From the IMG/VR virus record IMGVR_UViG_3300035633_001162, positions 1 through 29,908 of that record: DNA of 29,908 nt; one strand, written 5' to 3'. The position numbers were made by a program, and so were the translations under genes. The notes beneath the pieces were generated by a model. The model was not told the DNA's origin, made no database searches, and saw only the letters and a list, made by a program, of their open reading frames with translations. Positions 14,952 to 23,282 of this stretch are shown one piece after another (the first letter of the stretch is position 1; each line of letters starts with the position of its first letter). The stretch comes from a virus.

Positions 14952-14973
14952 TCACTGGGCCGAAACCCAGTGA
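14952..14973 (-). terminator. Terminator of the tail sheath gene
   Basis: TCACTGGG and CCCAGTGA pair perfectly over a six-base loop. On the minus strand the stem is followed by GTTTTTTT-like sequence (a T7 tract), a good intrinsic terminator, just past the sheath stop codon. Confidence 0.85.
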
Positions 14974-14980
14974 ATTATTT

Positions 14981-17716
14981 TTATGCAATATCATCGAATG
15001 AAGCCCCTGAAGGAGTAATGGTAAAGGTGATACCAATGAATTCAACAGCACGTGTTGGTTTCAGGAATATTTCACCAAATAACTCATTTCTATCTCTAGT
15101 TTCAGGAGTATTATTACTATCATCCATCTTAACTCTAAAGTCATCCAAACCTCTTTCTCTTCGGATTGTATCCAAGATAGGATTAGTTTGTGACAAGAAT
15201 TGGTCGATGGTGGTTTGATCGTTTTGTTCAAATACAAGTCTGATCGCAATGTTTGAAATAAGAACTTTTGCTTGAAGCAGAAGTCTTCTAACATTAATTC
15301 TATCAAGTGCAGACTCTCTAACCTGCATAGTTTTCTGACCAAAGATTGCAGTACCAACATCATTAAAGTCAGCCATAGGATTAATACGTCCTGCATACAA
15401 GATATCTCTTGCATCGAGTGACATTCTATATTTTGACTTAACAGCGTTCGTAACACCTCTTTGTAGACCAGCAGGTGCAAACCATGGGAATTTCACATTG
15501 TCAGTGAAAGCAATTGCTCTTACTACTTCTGCGGTAGGTGGGATAAATACCCTAACATTGTTTTCAGTGTCATTGAATTGAATCCATGGATAATATGTTG
15601 CAGAATAACTACTGTCAATATCAGCAGCATCAAATAAATCAACAATATCATTGGCAACAGTTACGTCTACTCTCTCACCCACAGAAAGCGGGATGTCAAT
15701 ATCTGGTGCATCAATAATATAAAGTGAATCAGTACGCTCTTCTTCTACCATTTCGATAGCGTCACGTACAAGACTTAAATTATCTGACCAGTTAAGAGCA
15801 GGTGTTGCAAATAAGTTGATAGTGATTTCTTCAGGGTTAGCAAACGTTCTGATTGCAGTTTGCCATGCTTGATAGTCATTAGAAGGAGTGAATCCGTCAT
15901 CAACACCATCAAATGGCCCGCCTTGTCTGAATAGATCACCATTGCTTCTTTCATTTCTATGTTCATCCCATCCACCAAATCCACCAGCAGGAACTAGTGT
16001 GAATTTACGAGAATTAACCTCGAAGTATGTGTCTGATTCAGCATTTACATCAGAGATGGTTCTGAATCTACCAGCACCCACTTCAAACTCACCAATTATT
16101 TGGTTACCATCAATAAAAATTCCAGTTGCACCTGAGTCCATGTGGAAACCTTTCGATTTCACAAAACCAGATTTTCCTTTGTAATTAAAGATGTTTTGGT
16201 TAAATCCTGATCCTCTAAGAGATACACCGTCATATCCTCTTTCAGATATACCAAGGAATACTCGGTTTAATCTATCATCAGGAGCATATTCAGTTTTATA
16301 GAAAATTCTAGGTGCAATACCAGCCTCGCTATTAGGAGTTGATGTTGCAGAAACAGCGTAATCTTTCTGTAGATACCCTTCAAAACCAGCAGGGAATGCA
16401 TCTTGTGGTGAATCCTCATTTAGTTCAAGCATTATGAATTCACTTCGTAATGGATAATCACCATTTGATGTACCGATTCTATTACCAATGAAGTTGGTTT
16501 CAGAACGTCTCATGGTACAACGAGTAAATGATTCTAGAACTGTTTGATTCTGGTCGGTATCATTAAAATCACGAACAAGGACATTAAATTCTTTTGTAAT
16601 AGGGTCAATGTTAGTGATTGAAATTTTTATTTCTTGATTTGCAGCGTTACCGTCAGAAATAGAAATGAATCTAAATAGTCTTTCTACCTCAGAACCACGA
16701 AGCTCTGAAACAACCCAAGGTGTTTCAGGTGTCTGGAACTGATCACGATAATCTGTAAACGAGTTACTAGTACCAACAATAACTTCAGTATTTACACCGT
16801 AAGCAAGTCCGTCAGCGTCTAGTTTTTTAATAAGGTCAGGAAAAATCTCCTCAACCCAAATCTTATTATTTTTTCCTTTTGGTTGGTTACCAATTACGTT
16901 TGGTAGGTATTCTCTTGAATTTGGATCAAGAGAAACAGTAAATGTTTCTGAAGTACTGTCAACAGAATTTGAAGCAACAATATTGAAGCTTCCAAAAAGA
17001 TCACCAACTCCTTGATTAGTATCGTTTGCTGATACCACTAATGAATCAGCTTCAAAAATGGTGTCAGGTGGGATATTTTCTTCATCTTGTACAAAAGCTC
17101 TTGAACGAATGGTTGCTAAAACCATACCTTCGTATTCTTGGAATGATGAAGCGGTGATTGTTGATGTTTTAGTATCAACAGTACCCACGCCATTATTAAT
17201 TGTTGTTGCAGTAAATTCTACCAGAACACCTTCAAATGTGGTGTCACTAACCTTGGTAAAGCCTGTGAAAGTTGATGCTTGGTCACCTACGAAATTCAAG
17301 GTTTGACCTAAATAGCTATTGCCTGAGAAAGCATCAGTGCCGTTAACAACACTAGTCACACCAGATGTGCTAACATCAGCACCAGCACTTAGTGTGAGCG
17401 ACCATGCAGTTCCAGCCTCGTATCCACTAAGACCCAAAACTCTTGTAACAAACAATTGACTTGATTCCTCAAGGTATGCATTGGCAACGTAAGGTAGTTG
17501 ATATCTTAACTGACCATTTGGAAATCTTAATGTACTTTGTCTTCCAAATCTAGTCTGGAATTGAGTCTGATCTTGAATAAATACGGGTTCAAACGCTGGG
17601 CCTTTCTGTGTTTCACCGACAACACCTAATGTTGTTACTCCTACGTTTCTAGTAACGAACGTCAGGTCTCTTTCTCTAAACTTTACTCCCGGTGAGGTAA
17701 ATACGAATTCAGCCAT
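14981..17716 (-). CDS. Tail sheath protein, gp18-like, large form
   Basis: 911 aa, against 659 for T4 gp18. The N-terminus FVFTSPGVKFRERDLTFVTRN is the conserved sheath opening ('sPGV...E.d'), followed by GVVGETQKGPAFEPVFI and a long variable middle (about 120-600) rich in beta-prone and D/N/T residues, the extra protruding domain region. The C-terminal third is conserved: TYYPWIQFNDTENNVRVFIPPTAEVVRA, WFAPAGLQRGV, then RINPMADFNDVGTAIFGQKTMQ and RINVRRLLLQAKV, ending LKPTRAVEFIGITFTIT. It forms the contractile outer tube around gp19-like rings. It has its own late motif 53 nt upstream and a terminator downstream. Confidence 0.93.
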   Translation of the reverse strand: MAEFVFTSPGVKFRERDLTFVTRNVGVTTLGVVGETQKGPAFEPVFIQDQTQFQTRFGRQSTLRFPNGQLRYQLPYVANAYLEESSQLFVTRVLGLSGYEAGTAWSLTLSAGADVSTSGVTSVVNGTDAFSGNSYLGQTLNFVGDQASTFTGFTKVSDTTFEGVLVEFTATTINNGVGTVDTKTSTITASSFQEYEGMVLATIRSRAFVQDEENIPPDTIFEADSLVVSANDTNQGVGDLFGSFNIVASNSVDSTSETFTVSLDPNSREYLPNVIGNQPKGKNNKIWVEEIFPDLIKKLDADGLAYGVNTEVIVGTSNSFTDYRDQFQTPETPWVVSELRGSEVERLFRFISISDGNAANQEIKISITNIDPITKEFNVLVRDFNDTDQNQTVLESFTRCTMRRSETNFIGNRIGTSNGDYPLRSEFIMLELNEDSPQDAFPAGFEGYLQKDYAVSATSTPNSEAGIAPRIFYKTEYAPDDRLNRVFLGISERGYDGVSLRGSGFNQNIFNYKGKSGFVKSKGFHMDSGATGIFIDGNQIIGEFEVGAGRFRTISDVNAESDTYFEVNSRKFTLVPAGGFGGWDEHRNERSNGDLFRQGGPFDGVDDGFTPSNDYQAWQTAIRTFANPEEITINLFATPALNWSDNLSLVRDAIEMVEEERTDSLYIIDAPDIDIPLSVGERVDVTVANDIVDLFDAADIDSSYSATYYPWIQFNDTENNVRVFIPPTAEVVRAIAFTDNVKFPWFAPAGLQRGVTNAVKSKYRMSLDARDILYAGRINPMADFNDVGTAIFGQKTMQVRESALDRINVRRLLLQAKVLISNIAIRLVFEQNDQTTIDQFLSQTNPILDTIRRERGLDDFRVKMDDSNNTPETRDRNELFGEIFLKPTRAVEFIGITFTITPSGASFDDIA

Positions 17717-17769
17717 GTGTATTTTTCTTTATAGTTGAAATTATTAGTTTTGTCAATATTGTATTTTTT

Positions 17770-17778
17770 TATAAATAC
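17770..17778 (-). promoter_or_regulatory. Late-promoter-like motif GTATTTATA, tail sheath gene
   Basis: Minus-strand GTATTTATA, 53 nt before the sheath ATG, the longest leader of the ten sites. It is back to back with a plus-strand copy 36 nt away, so the upstream halves of two divergent promoters overlap. Confidence 0.6.
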
Positions 17779-17814
17779 TTTACTTTTTGTCAAAATCTGT
17801 ATTTTAGTCAATTA

Positions 17815-17823
17815 GTATTTATA
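17815..17823 (+). promoter_or_regulatory. Late-promoter-like motif GTATTTATA, 689-aa gene
   Basis: Plus-strand GTATTTATA ending 22 nt before the ATG at 17846. An AGGAAA stretch follows, but it is about 15 nt from the start, too far for a normal Shine-Dalgarno site. Confidence 0.6.
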
Positions 17824-17845
17824 AAACACAGGAAATCGCAATTCA

Positions 17846-19915
17846 ATGAATAAATCCTATCGAATTAAGGTTGATATTGATCAACCGAGTACTCAAAACA
17901 TTAAACTAAAGCTTGAACAAGAAGTTGATCAGTTTGAGATTTTATCTCTAAAAATTGATCAAAAGGACGTTTATCAGAGCTTTAATTGCGAACATGGTGT
18001 GGTTGTGGGTAGAGTTATTGCGAATGAAGCTGTAGGGATACCAAATGCTAAGGTATCAGTCTTTATTCCTATTACTGATGCAGATAAACTCAGACCCGAA
18101 ATAAGAGCACTGTATCCTTATGAAAATCCAAGGGATACAAACACTGATGGTAAGAGATATAATTTACTTCCACGTGTGGGTAGGGTGCAGCCTGATGGTG
18201 CTGTAAGGCCACAGCAGCCCTTTGGGAGCTTCCCAACCAAAGAGGAGGTAGTTACTAATGAAACCGTACTGGAAGTCTATGAGAAGTACTACAAGTACTC
18301 TACGGTGACCAATGAATCTGGTGATTATATGCTTTTTGGTGTTCCCGTTGGAACGCAAACAGTTCACCTATCAGTTGATATACTTGATATTGGTCGCTTT
18401 TCAATGACACCAGCCACGCTTGTAACCAATCTTGGTTTCTCACCTAATTTATTTAATGAATCACTTACTGAGGTTAAAGAAAGTACAGACTTAGATGATC
18501 TCCCAAATATCGAAACACAGGAAATATCAGTTGATGTAATTCCTTTTTGTGGTGATGATGAAATATTTGACATCGGTATTACTAGACAGGATTTCAGGAT
18601 ACGTGCCCAGCTAACATCTACTTTTATTGTTTTTGGTAATACATTCACAGATAACGCAGAAGTCAATTTTTGGGGTGGTGATAGGGGTGATGGTGGTGTT
18701 GGTCAGCTTTATCGCCAAACAGGTGAACCATATCTCACTTCAAATAAAATATTAGGAACACCAGAAGAGACAATATATGAATTAAATAATAGTGTTTCAG
18801 ATACTAATGCCGATAACCTTAATTTCGATGAAAATGATGATTTGAGAATTTTATCTCGAAGTGAATATAGTCGATTTGTAAGAGATGGTGATTTTGTTTA
18901 CATCGTTCAATGTAATAGAAGAAAAATAATTACGGATGAGACTGGTCAAGAGGTTGTGGTACCCAATGATTTCACAGGTGGTGCTTTTACTGAATGGCGT
19001 GGTTTTATTACGATGGAATATAGTAGTGAAGAACTACCTACTGAGTTTAGAAAAGGTGGATTTAGAGATACTCAATTACGAACTATTCGTACAAGAATAA
19101 AAATACCTCAACAAGGTGATTTTGATGGAGAAGGTCATACTGCTGGTGATATTAATATGACTCGCAGATGGGCAAGGCAAAATTCCAGATTTGAGTTTGG
19201 TAAATTTTATAGTGTAGCTAGATTCCATAGCACTGTATTCAATACTAATGATGGTAATCCACCAGATAGATATGGTGGGAATTCTAATTCACCCGGCATT
19301 GGATTTATGAGTGCCGATGATGTTAATGATCCCACTCGTGATATTGGAGACAATGTTTTTTCTCTACGTCCAGATGATGGAGAAAATTTTCCTGTTAGTC
19401 AAACAAATGGTGGAAATCCATATTTTGGATCAAGGTGGCTTAATTTTTCTATTTTTCTAGGGGTATATACTTATGTAAATGAAGGGAATAATTTTACTGG
19501 TGGTATAAGAACAAACACTGCATCACATAAAGACTTTAGATCACTTGCACCTGTCAGAGAACCAGAAAATTCTCAAATTGATGGTAGTGTGGGTGCATTT
19601 AACTTTGATACAAAATATTTTGTAAGGAGTGATCTACAATGGACTGAATTTATGGAAGTTCCAGTTAACGATATTAATGTATTTGCTTCAATAAATACTA
19701 AAGGATTTGACTCATCAAGCACTAATTTAAGTGGTCTTGAAAATATCGGAAACTACTATAGATTATCAGATGGTAGACCTGTTAGAGGTACACCAACTAA
19801 CAGTGCTGGTGCTGGTCTTACTACATTACCAAACAATGATTCGAGGTATTACTTTTTTAAAGGATTTTCAACGTCAGATTGTATTCGCTTTCTTTTTGAA
19901 TTAGGGTTAGTATAA
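17846..19915 (+). CDS. Large putative virion protein with carboxypeptidase-regulatory-like domain
   Basis: 689 aa. Residues about 48-75 (CEHGVVVGRVIANEAVGIPNAKVSVFIPI) and about 155-180 (NESGDYMLFGVPVGTQTVHLSVD) are the two halves of a carboxypeptidase-regulatory-like beta-sandwich (G.V......PI..A.V, then G.Y.....P.G...V), split by an insert of about 80 residues. The rest is D/N/G/F-rich, beta-prone and unrecognised, with tracts such as WGGDRGDGGVGQLYRQTGEP. No signal peptide. Such domains occur in phage baseplate and fibre proteins and in Bacteroidota surface proteins. It lies between tail genes behind a late motif, so a baseplate or fibre component is likely but not shown. It ends at a strong bidirectional hairpin. 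Confidence 0.7.
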   Translation: MNKSYRIKVDIDQPSTQNIKLKLEQEVDQFEILSLKIDQKDVYQSFNCEHGVVVGRVIANEAVGIPNAKVSVFIPITDADKLRPEIRALYPYENPRDTNTDGKRYNLLPRVGRVQPDGAVRPQQPFGSFPTKEEVVTNETVLEVYEKYYKYSTVTNESGDYMLFGVPVGTQTVHLSVDILDIGRFSMTPATLVTNLGFSPNLFNESLTEVKESTDLDDLPNIETQEISVDVIPFCGDDEIFDIGITRQDFRIRAQLTSTFIVFGNTFTDNAEVNFWGGDRGDGGVGQLYRQTGEPYLTSNKILGTPEETIYELNNSVSDTNADNLNFDENDDLRILSRSEYSRFVRDGDFVYIVQCNRRKIITDETGQEVVVPNDFTGGAFTEWRGFITMEYSSEELPTEFRKGGFRDTQLRTIRTRIKIPQQGDFDGEGHTAGDINMTRRWARQNSRFEFGKFYSVARFHSTVFNTNDGNPPDRYGGNSNSPGIGFMSADDVNDPTRDIGDNVFSLRPDDGENFPVSQTNGGNPYFGSRWLNFSIFLGVYTYVNEGNNFTGGIRTNTASHKDFRSLAPVREPENSQIDGSVGAFNFDTKYFVRSDLQWTEFMEVPVNDINVFASINTKGFDSSSTNLSGLENIGNYYRLSDGRPVRGTPTNSAGAGLTTLPNNDSRYYFFKGFSTSDCIRFLFELGLV

Positions 19916-19921
19916 AATAAA

Positions 19922-19943
19922 AAAGCCCTCATTTGAGGGCTTT
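19922..19943. terminator. Bidirectional terminator between 689-aa gene and lipoprotein gene
   Basis: AAAGCCCTC and GAGGGCTTT pair perfectly over an ATTT loop, with an A-rich run before and T's after. It sits between two convergent genes. Confidence 0.85.
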
Positions 19944-19963
19944 ATGTTGGTAAATAATATGTC

Positions 19964-20524
19964 TTATTTAGTAAGACGATATATGGCACCAATTGGTTCA
20001 TTATCAAACTCTGAAGCAATCAATTTGAAATCAACATATTTATCTGAACCATCAAGGCTGTAGCCAACCAAATCAAATTCATCATATGTAGTTCCATTTG
20101 TGTAGGCATAGAATCCAATTGGTTCATCATCACTGTTATATTTCACAGTAACCAATTTTCTTTCTTCAAATTTATCAGGGGTACATGGATCAGTAAAAAT
20201 TACTACATATTCTGAACTATCGGCAGGTGTGCCAAAATATTGAGAAAGGTCAGTAGTTATTTCAGCATTTCGTCCTGAATATTGATCCTGCATAGAGGGG
20301 AATGGAAAATTTTCACCTTCCATAGACTCACAAGTGGTGTAAGTTACATCATTGTAAGTTGTGCTTTCCCATGTCCAGTCACCATCAAATTCACTGATAT
20401 CGAAAGGGAGTTGATTTTCAATAGGATCATCCATAGGAGTGATGTCCTCACCAGAGTCGTTACAAGAAGCCAGTGTAAGTACAACTAGTACAAATACGGG
20501 CAAAATTTTCAATAGATTTTTCAT
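19964..20524 (-). CDS. Predicted surface lipoprotein (phage-borne, lysogenic-conversion-like cargo)
   Basis: 186 aa. The N-terminus is a clear lipoprotein signal: two Lys/Asn residues, a hydrophobic core (LLKILPVFVLVVLTL) and the lipobox LASC with Cys at residue 21. Acidic residues follow the Cys (NDSGED), similar to surface-export signals of Bacteroidota lipoproteins. The mature part reads like a small beta-barrel domain: EFDGDWTWESTTYNDVTY at about 49-66, then strands such as EYVVIFTDPCTPDKF, VDFKLIASEFD and the end AIYRLTK, reminiscent of lipocalin-like lipoproteins. It stands alone on the minus strand between late plus-strand genes, with its own terminator. It may block receptors against superinfection, as T5 Llp does, or alter the host surface; no direct evidence. 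Confidence 0.75.
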   Translation of the reverse strand: MKNLLKILPVFVLVVLTLASCNDSGEDITPMDDPIENQLPFDISEFDGDWTWESTTYNDVTYTTCESMEGENFPFPSMQDQYSGRNAEITTDLSQYFGTPADSSEYVVIFTDPCTPDKFEERKLVTVKYNSDDEPIGFYAYTNGTTYDEFDLVGYSLDGSDKYVDFKLIASEFDNEPIGAIYRLTK

Positions 20525-20610
20525 AATTTTTTTTTGTTTTAGTTTTGAAATCTGCTCTTTTATACGAAAAATTTCTTAATTGGTAACAACTTTTATAAAA
20601 TAAATTGAGG

Positions 20611-20619
20611 GTATTTATT
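20611..20619 (+). promoter_or_regulatory. Late-promoter-like motif GTATTTATT, 390-aa gene
   Basis: GTATTTATT ends only 4 nt before the ATG at 20624. If it is a -10 element, the transcript would have no leader or begin inside the codon region; this is the closest spacing of the ten sites. Confidence 0.4.
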
Positions 20620-20623
20620 TTAT

Positions 20624-21796
20624 ATGGATAATCAGGATAAGTTTCAGTTACCAAGTGCACGTAATGTAGATGCTGTTGATGTTGATACTTTTACTAAAGT
20701 TGAATTCAATAGAAATGTAAAACCAATTATTGAATACGACATCACCAATGTATTAAATGTCACTGAGGTCTTTGATGATGAAAGACAGAATACAGACAAC
20801 TATCGTTTTTTTGGTGAAATTGAATACATATCACCACTAAGTAATCGTCCAAGAAATTATAATAGTATCGAAGATATATTTACCATACCTGAAACGGGTA
20901 CTGGTAATTTAAAGGATGTGTTTAGTGATTTTAGGTTTTACTTGGTTAAAGCAGTTCCACCAAGCGGAATAACACTATCTGATGGGGTAAGCACATCAGA
21001 TGGTTTTGTTAATTTAGGTGGTACCATATATAGAAAAGATTATGAAGTAATAACTGAACTTAGTGATTTTGATGTTTTTAATGCGGGATTTGCCGCTAAT
21101 ATTTTTGGTGAAAGACAACAAGGTTTTATAGTCTCCAGAGACATTGATCTACTTAATGACATTGATGGTCTAAACTTCCCGATAACTGACATTTACATTT
21201 ATGCTGAATATAGAACCAGTAATGGTGAGACCATACAAAGAAGAACTTATAATAGTAATGGCGAGTATTCGGGTCTTGAAAATTTTACAAGACCAACTCT
21301 TAGTAGAGGTGATGTTCTGGTGGGTGATACTATTGACTATGATCAAGCAAATTTCACATATACCAATGTGAGTCGAATGGAATTTAGAATTGATACAGTT
21401 ACACCAAATATCAAATTACTATATAATCCATTTATACCTATTAATATTAGAACACTGTCTGATGATCTGGAACAAGTCAATACTGGCAGCACTTCCGTTG
21501 AAGATGTTGCGAACATTCCATTTTATGCGGTACCTATTGATAATGATGGTAATGTTGTATGGAGAAACCTATTACCAAAAGGTATTATCGATCCACTGAC
21601 ATTTGAAGGAAATAGTTTTCCATTTCTAAATCAAAGACACTACGTATTTAAAAATATAATAGTGGCAATAACACCTGATTTAAGTGACGGTACCACTGCA
21701 TCGCTATTTAGTCAGATTGAGTATAATCCTAACACGGTAGCCTTCATTCAACCTGTAGAAGATACTGATCTTGAAGATATTGGTAAGAAATGTTAA
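20624..21796 (+). CDS. Hypothetical late protein, 390 aa, probable structural protein
   Basis: No family recognised. It is beta-prone and rich in D, N, T, F and Y, without signal peptide or coiled coil: RFFGEIEYISPLSNRPRNYN at about 61-80, YRKDYEVITELSDFDVFNAG, DIYIYAEYRTSNGETIQRR, PFYAVPIDNDGNVVWRN. The composition resembles its neighbours (17846 and 21790 genes), so the three may form one structure. The stop overlaps the next start (7 nt), giving coupled translation. A tail fibre, baseplate wedge or decoration role is inferred only from location and a late-type motif in the leader. Confidence 0.65.
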   Translation: MDNQDKFQLPSARNVDAVDVDTFTKVEFNRNVKPIIEYDITNVLNVTEVFDDERQNTDNYRFFGEIEYISPLSNRPRNYNSIEDIFTIPETGTGNLKDVFSDFRFYLVKAVPPSGITLSDGVSTSDGFVNLGGTIYRKDYEVITELSDFDVFNAGFAANIFGERQQGFIVSRDIDLLNDIDGLNFPITDIYIYAEYRTSNGETIQRRTYNSNGEYSGLENFTRPTLSRGDVLVGDTIDYDQANFTYTNVSRMEFRIDTVTPNIKLLYNPFIPINIRTLSDDLEQVNTGSTSVEDVANIPFYAVPIDNDGNVVWRNLLPKGIIDPLTFEGNSFPFLNQRHYVFKNIIVAITPDLSDGTTASLFSQIEYNPNTVAFIQPVEDTDLEDIGKKC

Positions 21797-22581
21797 TAAA
21801 GGAAAAAATAAGGTTTGACGGGCAAAGCAAAAACATAAAATTGCCGATATCCGCTAATTTCCAATTAGGTGGGTTATCTGAATCAATAGAAGATTTCATA
21901 GAAGAAGAATTAGGGTTATCAATTAATCCAGCAGATGATCTGGAAAAGTTTAGATATTTATTAGAACCCACTAGCGTTCAGTATGAATTTAAATTCTATA
22001 ACGGCTCAACGCATAGTGATACCCTTACTAATGCAGGATTTACGACTGGAGAAATTAATGATAATGACTCTAAAGTTCTAAGTAGTTTTTATATTATACA
22101 AATCTACGATAACACCAATGTAAATAATCAGACGTTGTTACATAGTGGTTATTTTAATGGTTTTGATTTCTCTGCAAATGGAAGTTCATCTGACTATACC
22201 CTAGATAACGATGATGAATTCACTAGTCTTTACCTCCCACAAAATTTCATTGAAACCATTACTGGTGGTACCACTTTTGTTTACGCACGATTTTTCTTTT
22301 ATAGTGCAAAAACTGGGCAGTTAAAAGTATTTCTTAATGAAGATAATGAGGGTAGAAGTGATCTAGAAAAGTTTTTGTTTCGAGTTAGGGTCGATGTTGA
22401 CGCTAAAACATACACATACGTACTTTCTACTTCTGAAGCAGTAAACACCACCCTTGATATTAAAGAAACAACAAATACTGAGTACACTAATAAAATCAAT
22501 GATACACTTGAATCACAGAACAACGAAACGCCAAATCCAACGCAAGGTGTTGAATTTCAAAGTGATGGTAATTATCAATAA
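21790..22581 (+). CDS. Hypothetical late protein, 263 aa, probable structural protein
   Basis: Unrecognised. After a short basic start (MLIKEKIRFDGQSKNIKLP) comes QLGGLSESIEDFIEEELGLS, then a beta-rich middle (SVQYEFKFYNGSTHSD, SFYIIQIYDNTNVNNQTLLH, GTTFVYARFFFYSAKTGQLK) and a polar, disordered tail (NNETPNPTQGVEFQSDGN). It is translationally coupled to the 390-aa gene. It ends 2 nt from the stop of the convergent minus-strand gene, with no terminator hairpin between them. Confidence 0.65.
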   Translation: MLIKEKIRFDGQSKNIKLPISANFQLGGLSESIEDFIEEELGLSINPADDLEKFRYLLEPTSVQYEFKFYNGSTHSDTLTNAGFTTGEINDNDSKVLSSFYIIQIYDNTNVNNQTLLHSGYFNGFDFSANGSSSDYTLDNDDEFTSLYLPQNFIETITGGTTFVYARFFFYSAKTGQLKVFLNEDNEGRSDLEKFLFRVRVDVDAKTYTYVLSTSEAVNTTLDIKETTNTEYTNKINDTLESQNNETPNPTQGVEFQSDGNYQ

Positions 22582-22583
22582 GA

Positions 22584-23252
22584 CTATTTAATAATTCCAG
22601 AAAGCACTTTTGGTAGGAACTCTTTAGCTGCCGCAAATATCTCAGCACCTTTCACACCACCAAGACCACCTTCAATGGCCGCAAGACCAGCTTTACCAGC
22701 TTGAGCAGCACCAACAGCAGTTTGTACCGATGATATACCCAACGCAACTGTTGCAGCAAGTATAATTGCAGTAGCAGCACCTTTATAAAACTCCTCACTT
22801 TTATTAGGGTATAACTTCTTTAGACCAGCAGCAACAGTACCTTCATAGGCGTGATGTATCTTATGACCAACCTTACTAGTTTTTTCACCAAATTTCTTGA
22901 GAGTTTCACTATCAACCCTTTTACCGACTTGAGCTAAACCCTTTCCCATCATATCTATAATTTTAGGTGCAGCTAATGCAGCACCACCAAGTAGCATACC
23001 AAGACCAGCCTCACTAATTTGCATGCTTTCTTCAATTTCGAGTTCACCATCTTTATCACCAACTTTCTTACCAAGATTTGGTAAATCTTTAACAGTATCA
23101 TCCATTACCCTTTTTAGTTGAGTTTCCAGATCAGCTTCAAATTTAGGATCGTCTGCAATTTGTGCTAATTCAGAGTCGTCTTCGTAGATTCCAGACACTT
23201 CTTTAATTCTCTGAATATTTTCTAATAAGATTTTTTGACTGTCTTTTGCCAT
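22584..23252 (-). CDS. Gly/Ala-rich hydrophobic late protein, 222 aa
   Basis: Residues 1-75 are acidic and helical (QRIKEVSGIYEDDSELAQIA). Then come hydrophobic stretches with small-residue spacing: SEAGLGMLLGGAALAAPKII at about 80-99 and AATAIILAATVALGISSVQT plus AVGAAQAGKAGLAAIEGGLG at about 158-198. This looks like glycine-zipper membrane segments, as in ejection or pore-forming virion proteins. No signal peptide. A late motif lies 13 nt before the ATG. It follows the gp15-like gene on the same strand. I do not recognise a family; DNA ejection is a guess from composition and context. Confidence 0.6.
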   Translation of the reverse strand: MAKDSQKILLENIQRIKEVSGIYEDDSELAQIADDPKFEADLETQLKRVMDDTVKDLPNLGKKVGDKDGELEIEESMQISEAGLGMLLGGAALAAPKIIDMMGKGLAQVGKRVDSETLKKFGEKTSKVGHKIHHAYEGTVAAGLKKLYPNKSEEFYKGAATAIILAATVALGISSVQTAVGAAQAGKAGLAAIEGGLGGVKGAEIFAAAKEFLPKVLSGIIK

Positions 23253-23265
23253 AATAGTATTTTTT

Positions 23266-23274
23266 TATAAATAC
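23266..23274 (-). promoter_or_regulatory. Late-promoter-like motif GTATTTATA, 222-aa gene
   Basis: Minus-strand GTATTTATA ending 13 nt before the ATG at 23252, in the 30-nt gap after the gp15-like gene. Confidence 0.55.
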
Positions 23275-23282
23275 GTCCTTGG

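Noticed and set aside
15061-17306. Several 60-140 codon frames within the sheath gene on both strands
   Set aside because: The sheath frame is unambiguous and the others have atypical residue content and no operon fit.
19689-19698. AATAAATAC in the 689-aa gene as an antisense late promoter
   Set aside because: Inside a coding region with no minus-strand gene to its left except in the sheath leader region far away; probably chance.
20590-20610. Possible -10/-35 for the lipoprotein gene (TTGTTA and TATAAA on the minus strand)
   Set aside because: Matches are weak and AT-rich background makes chance likely; not listed as a feature.
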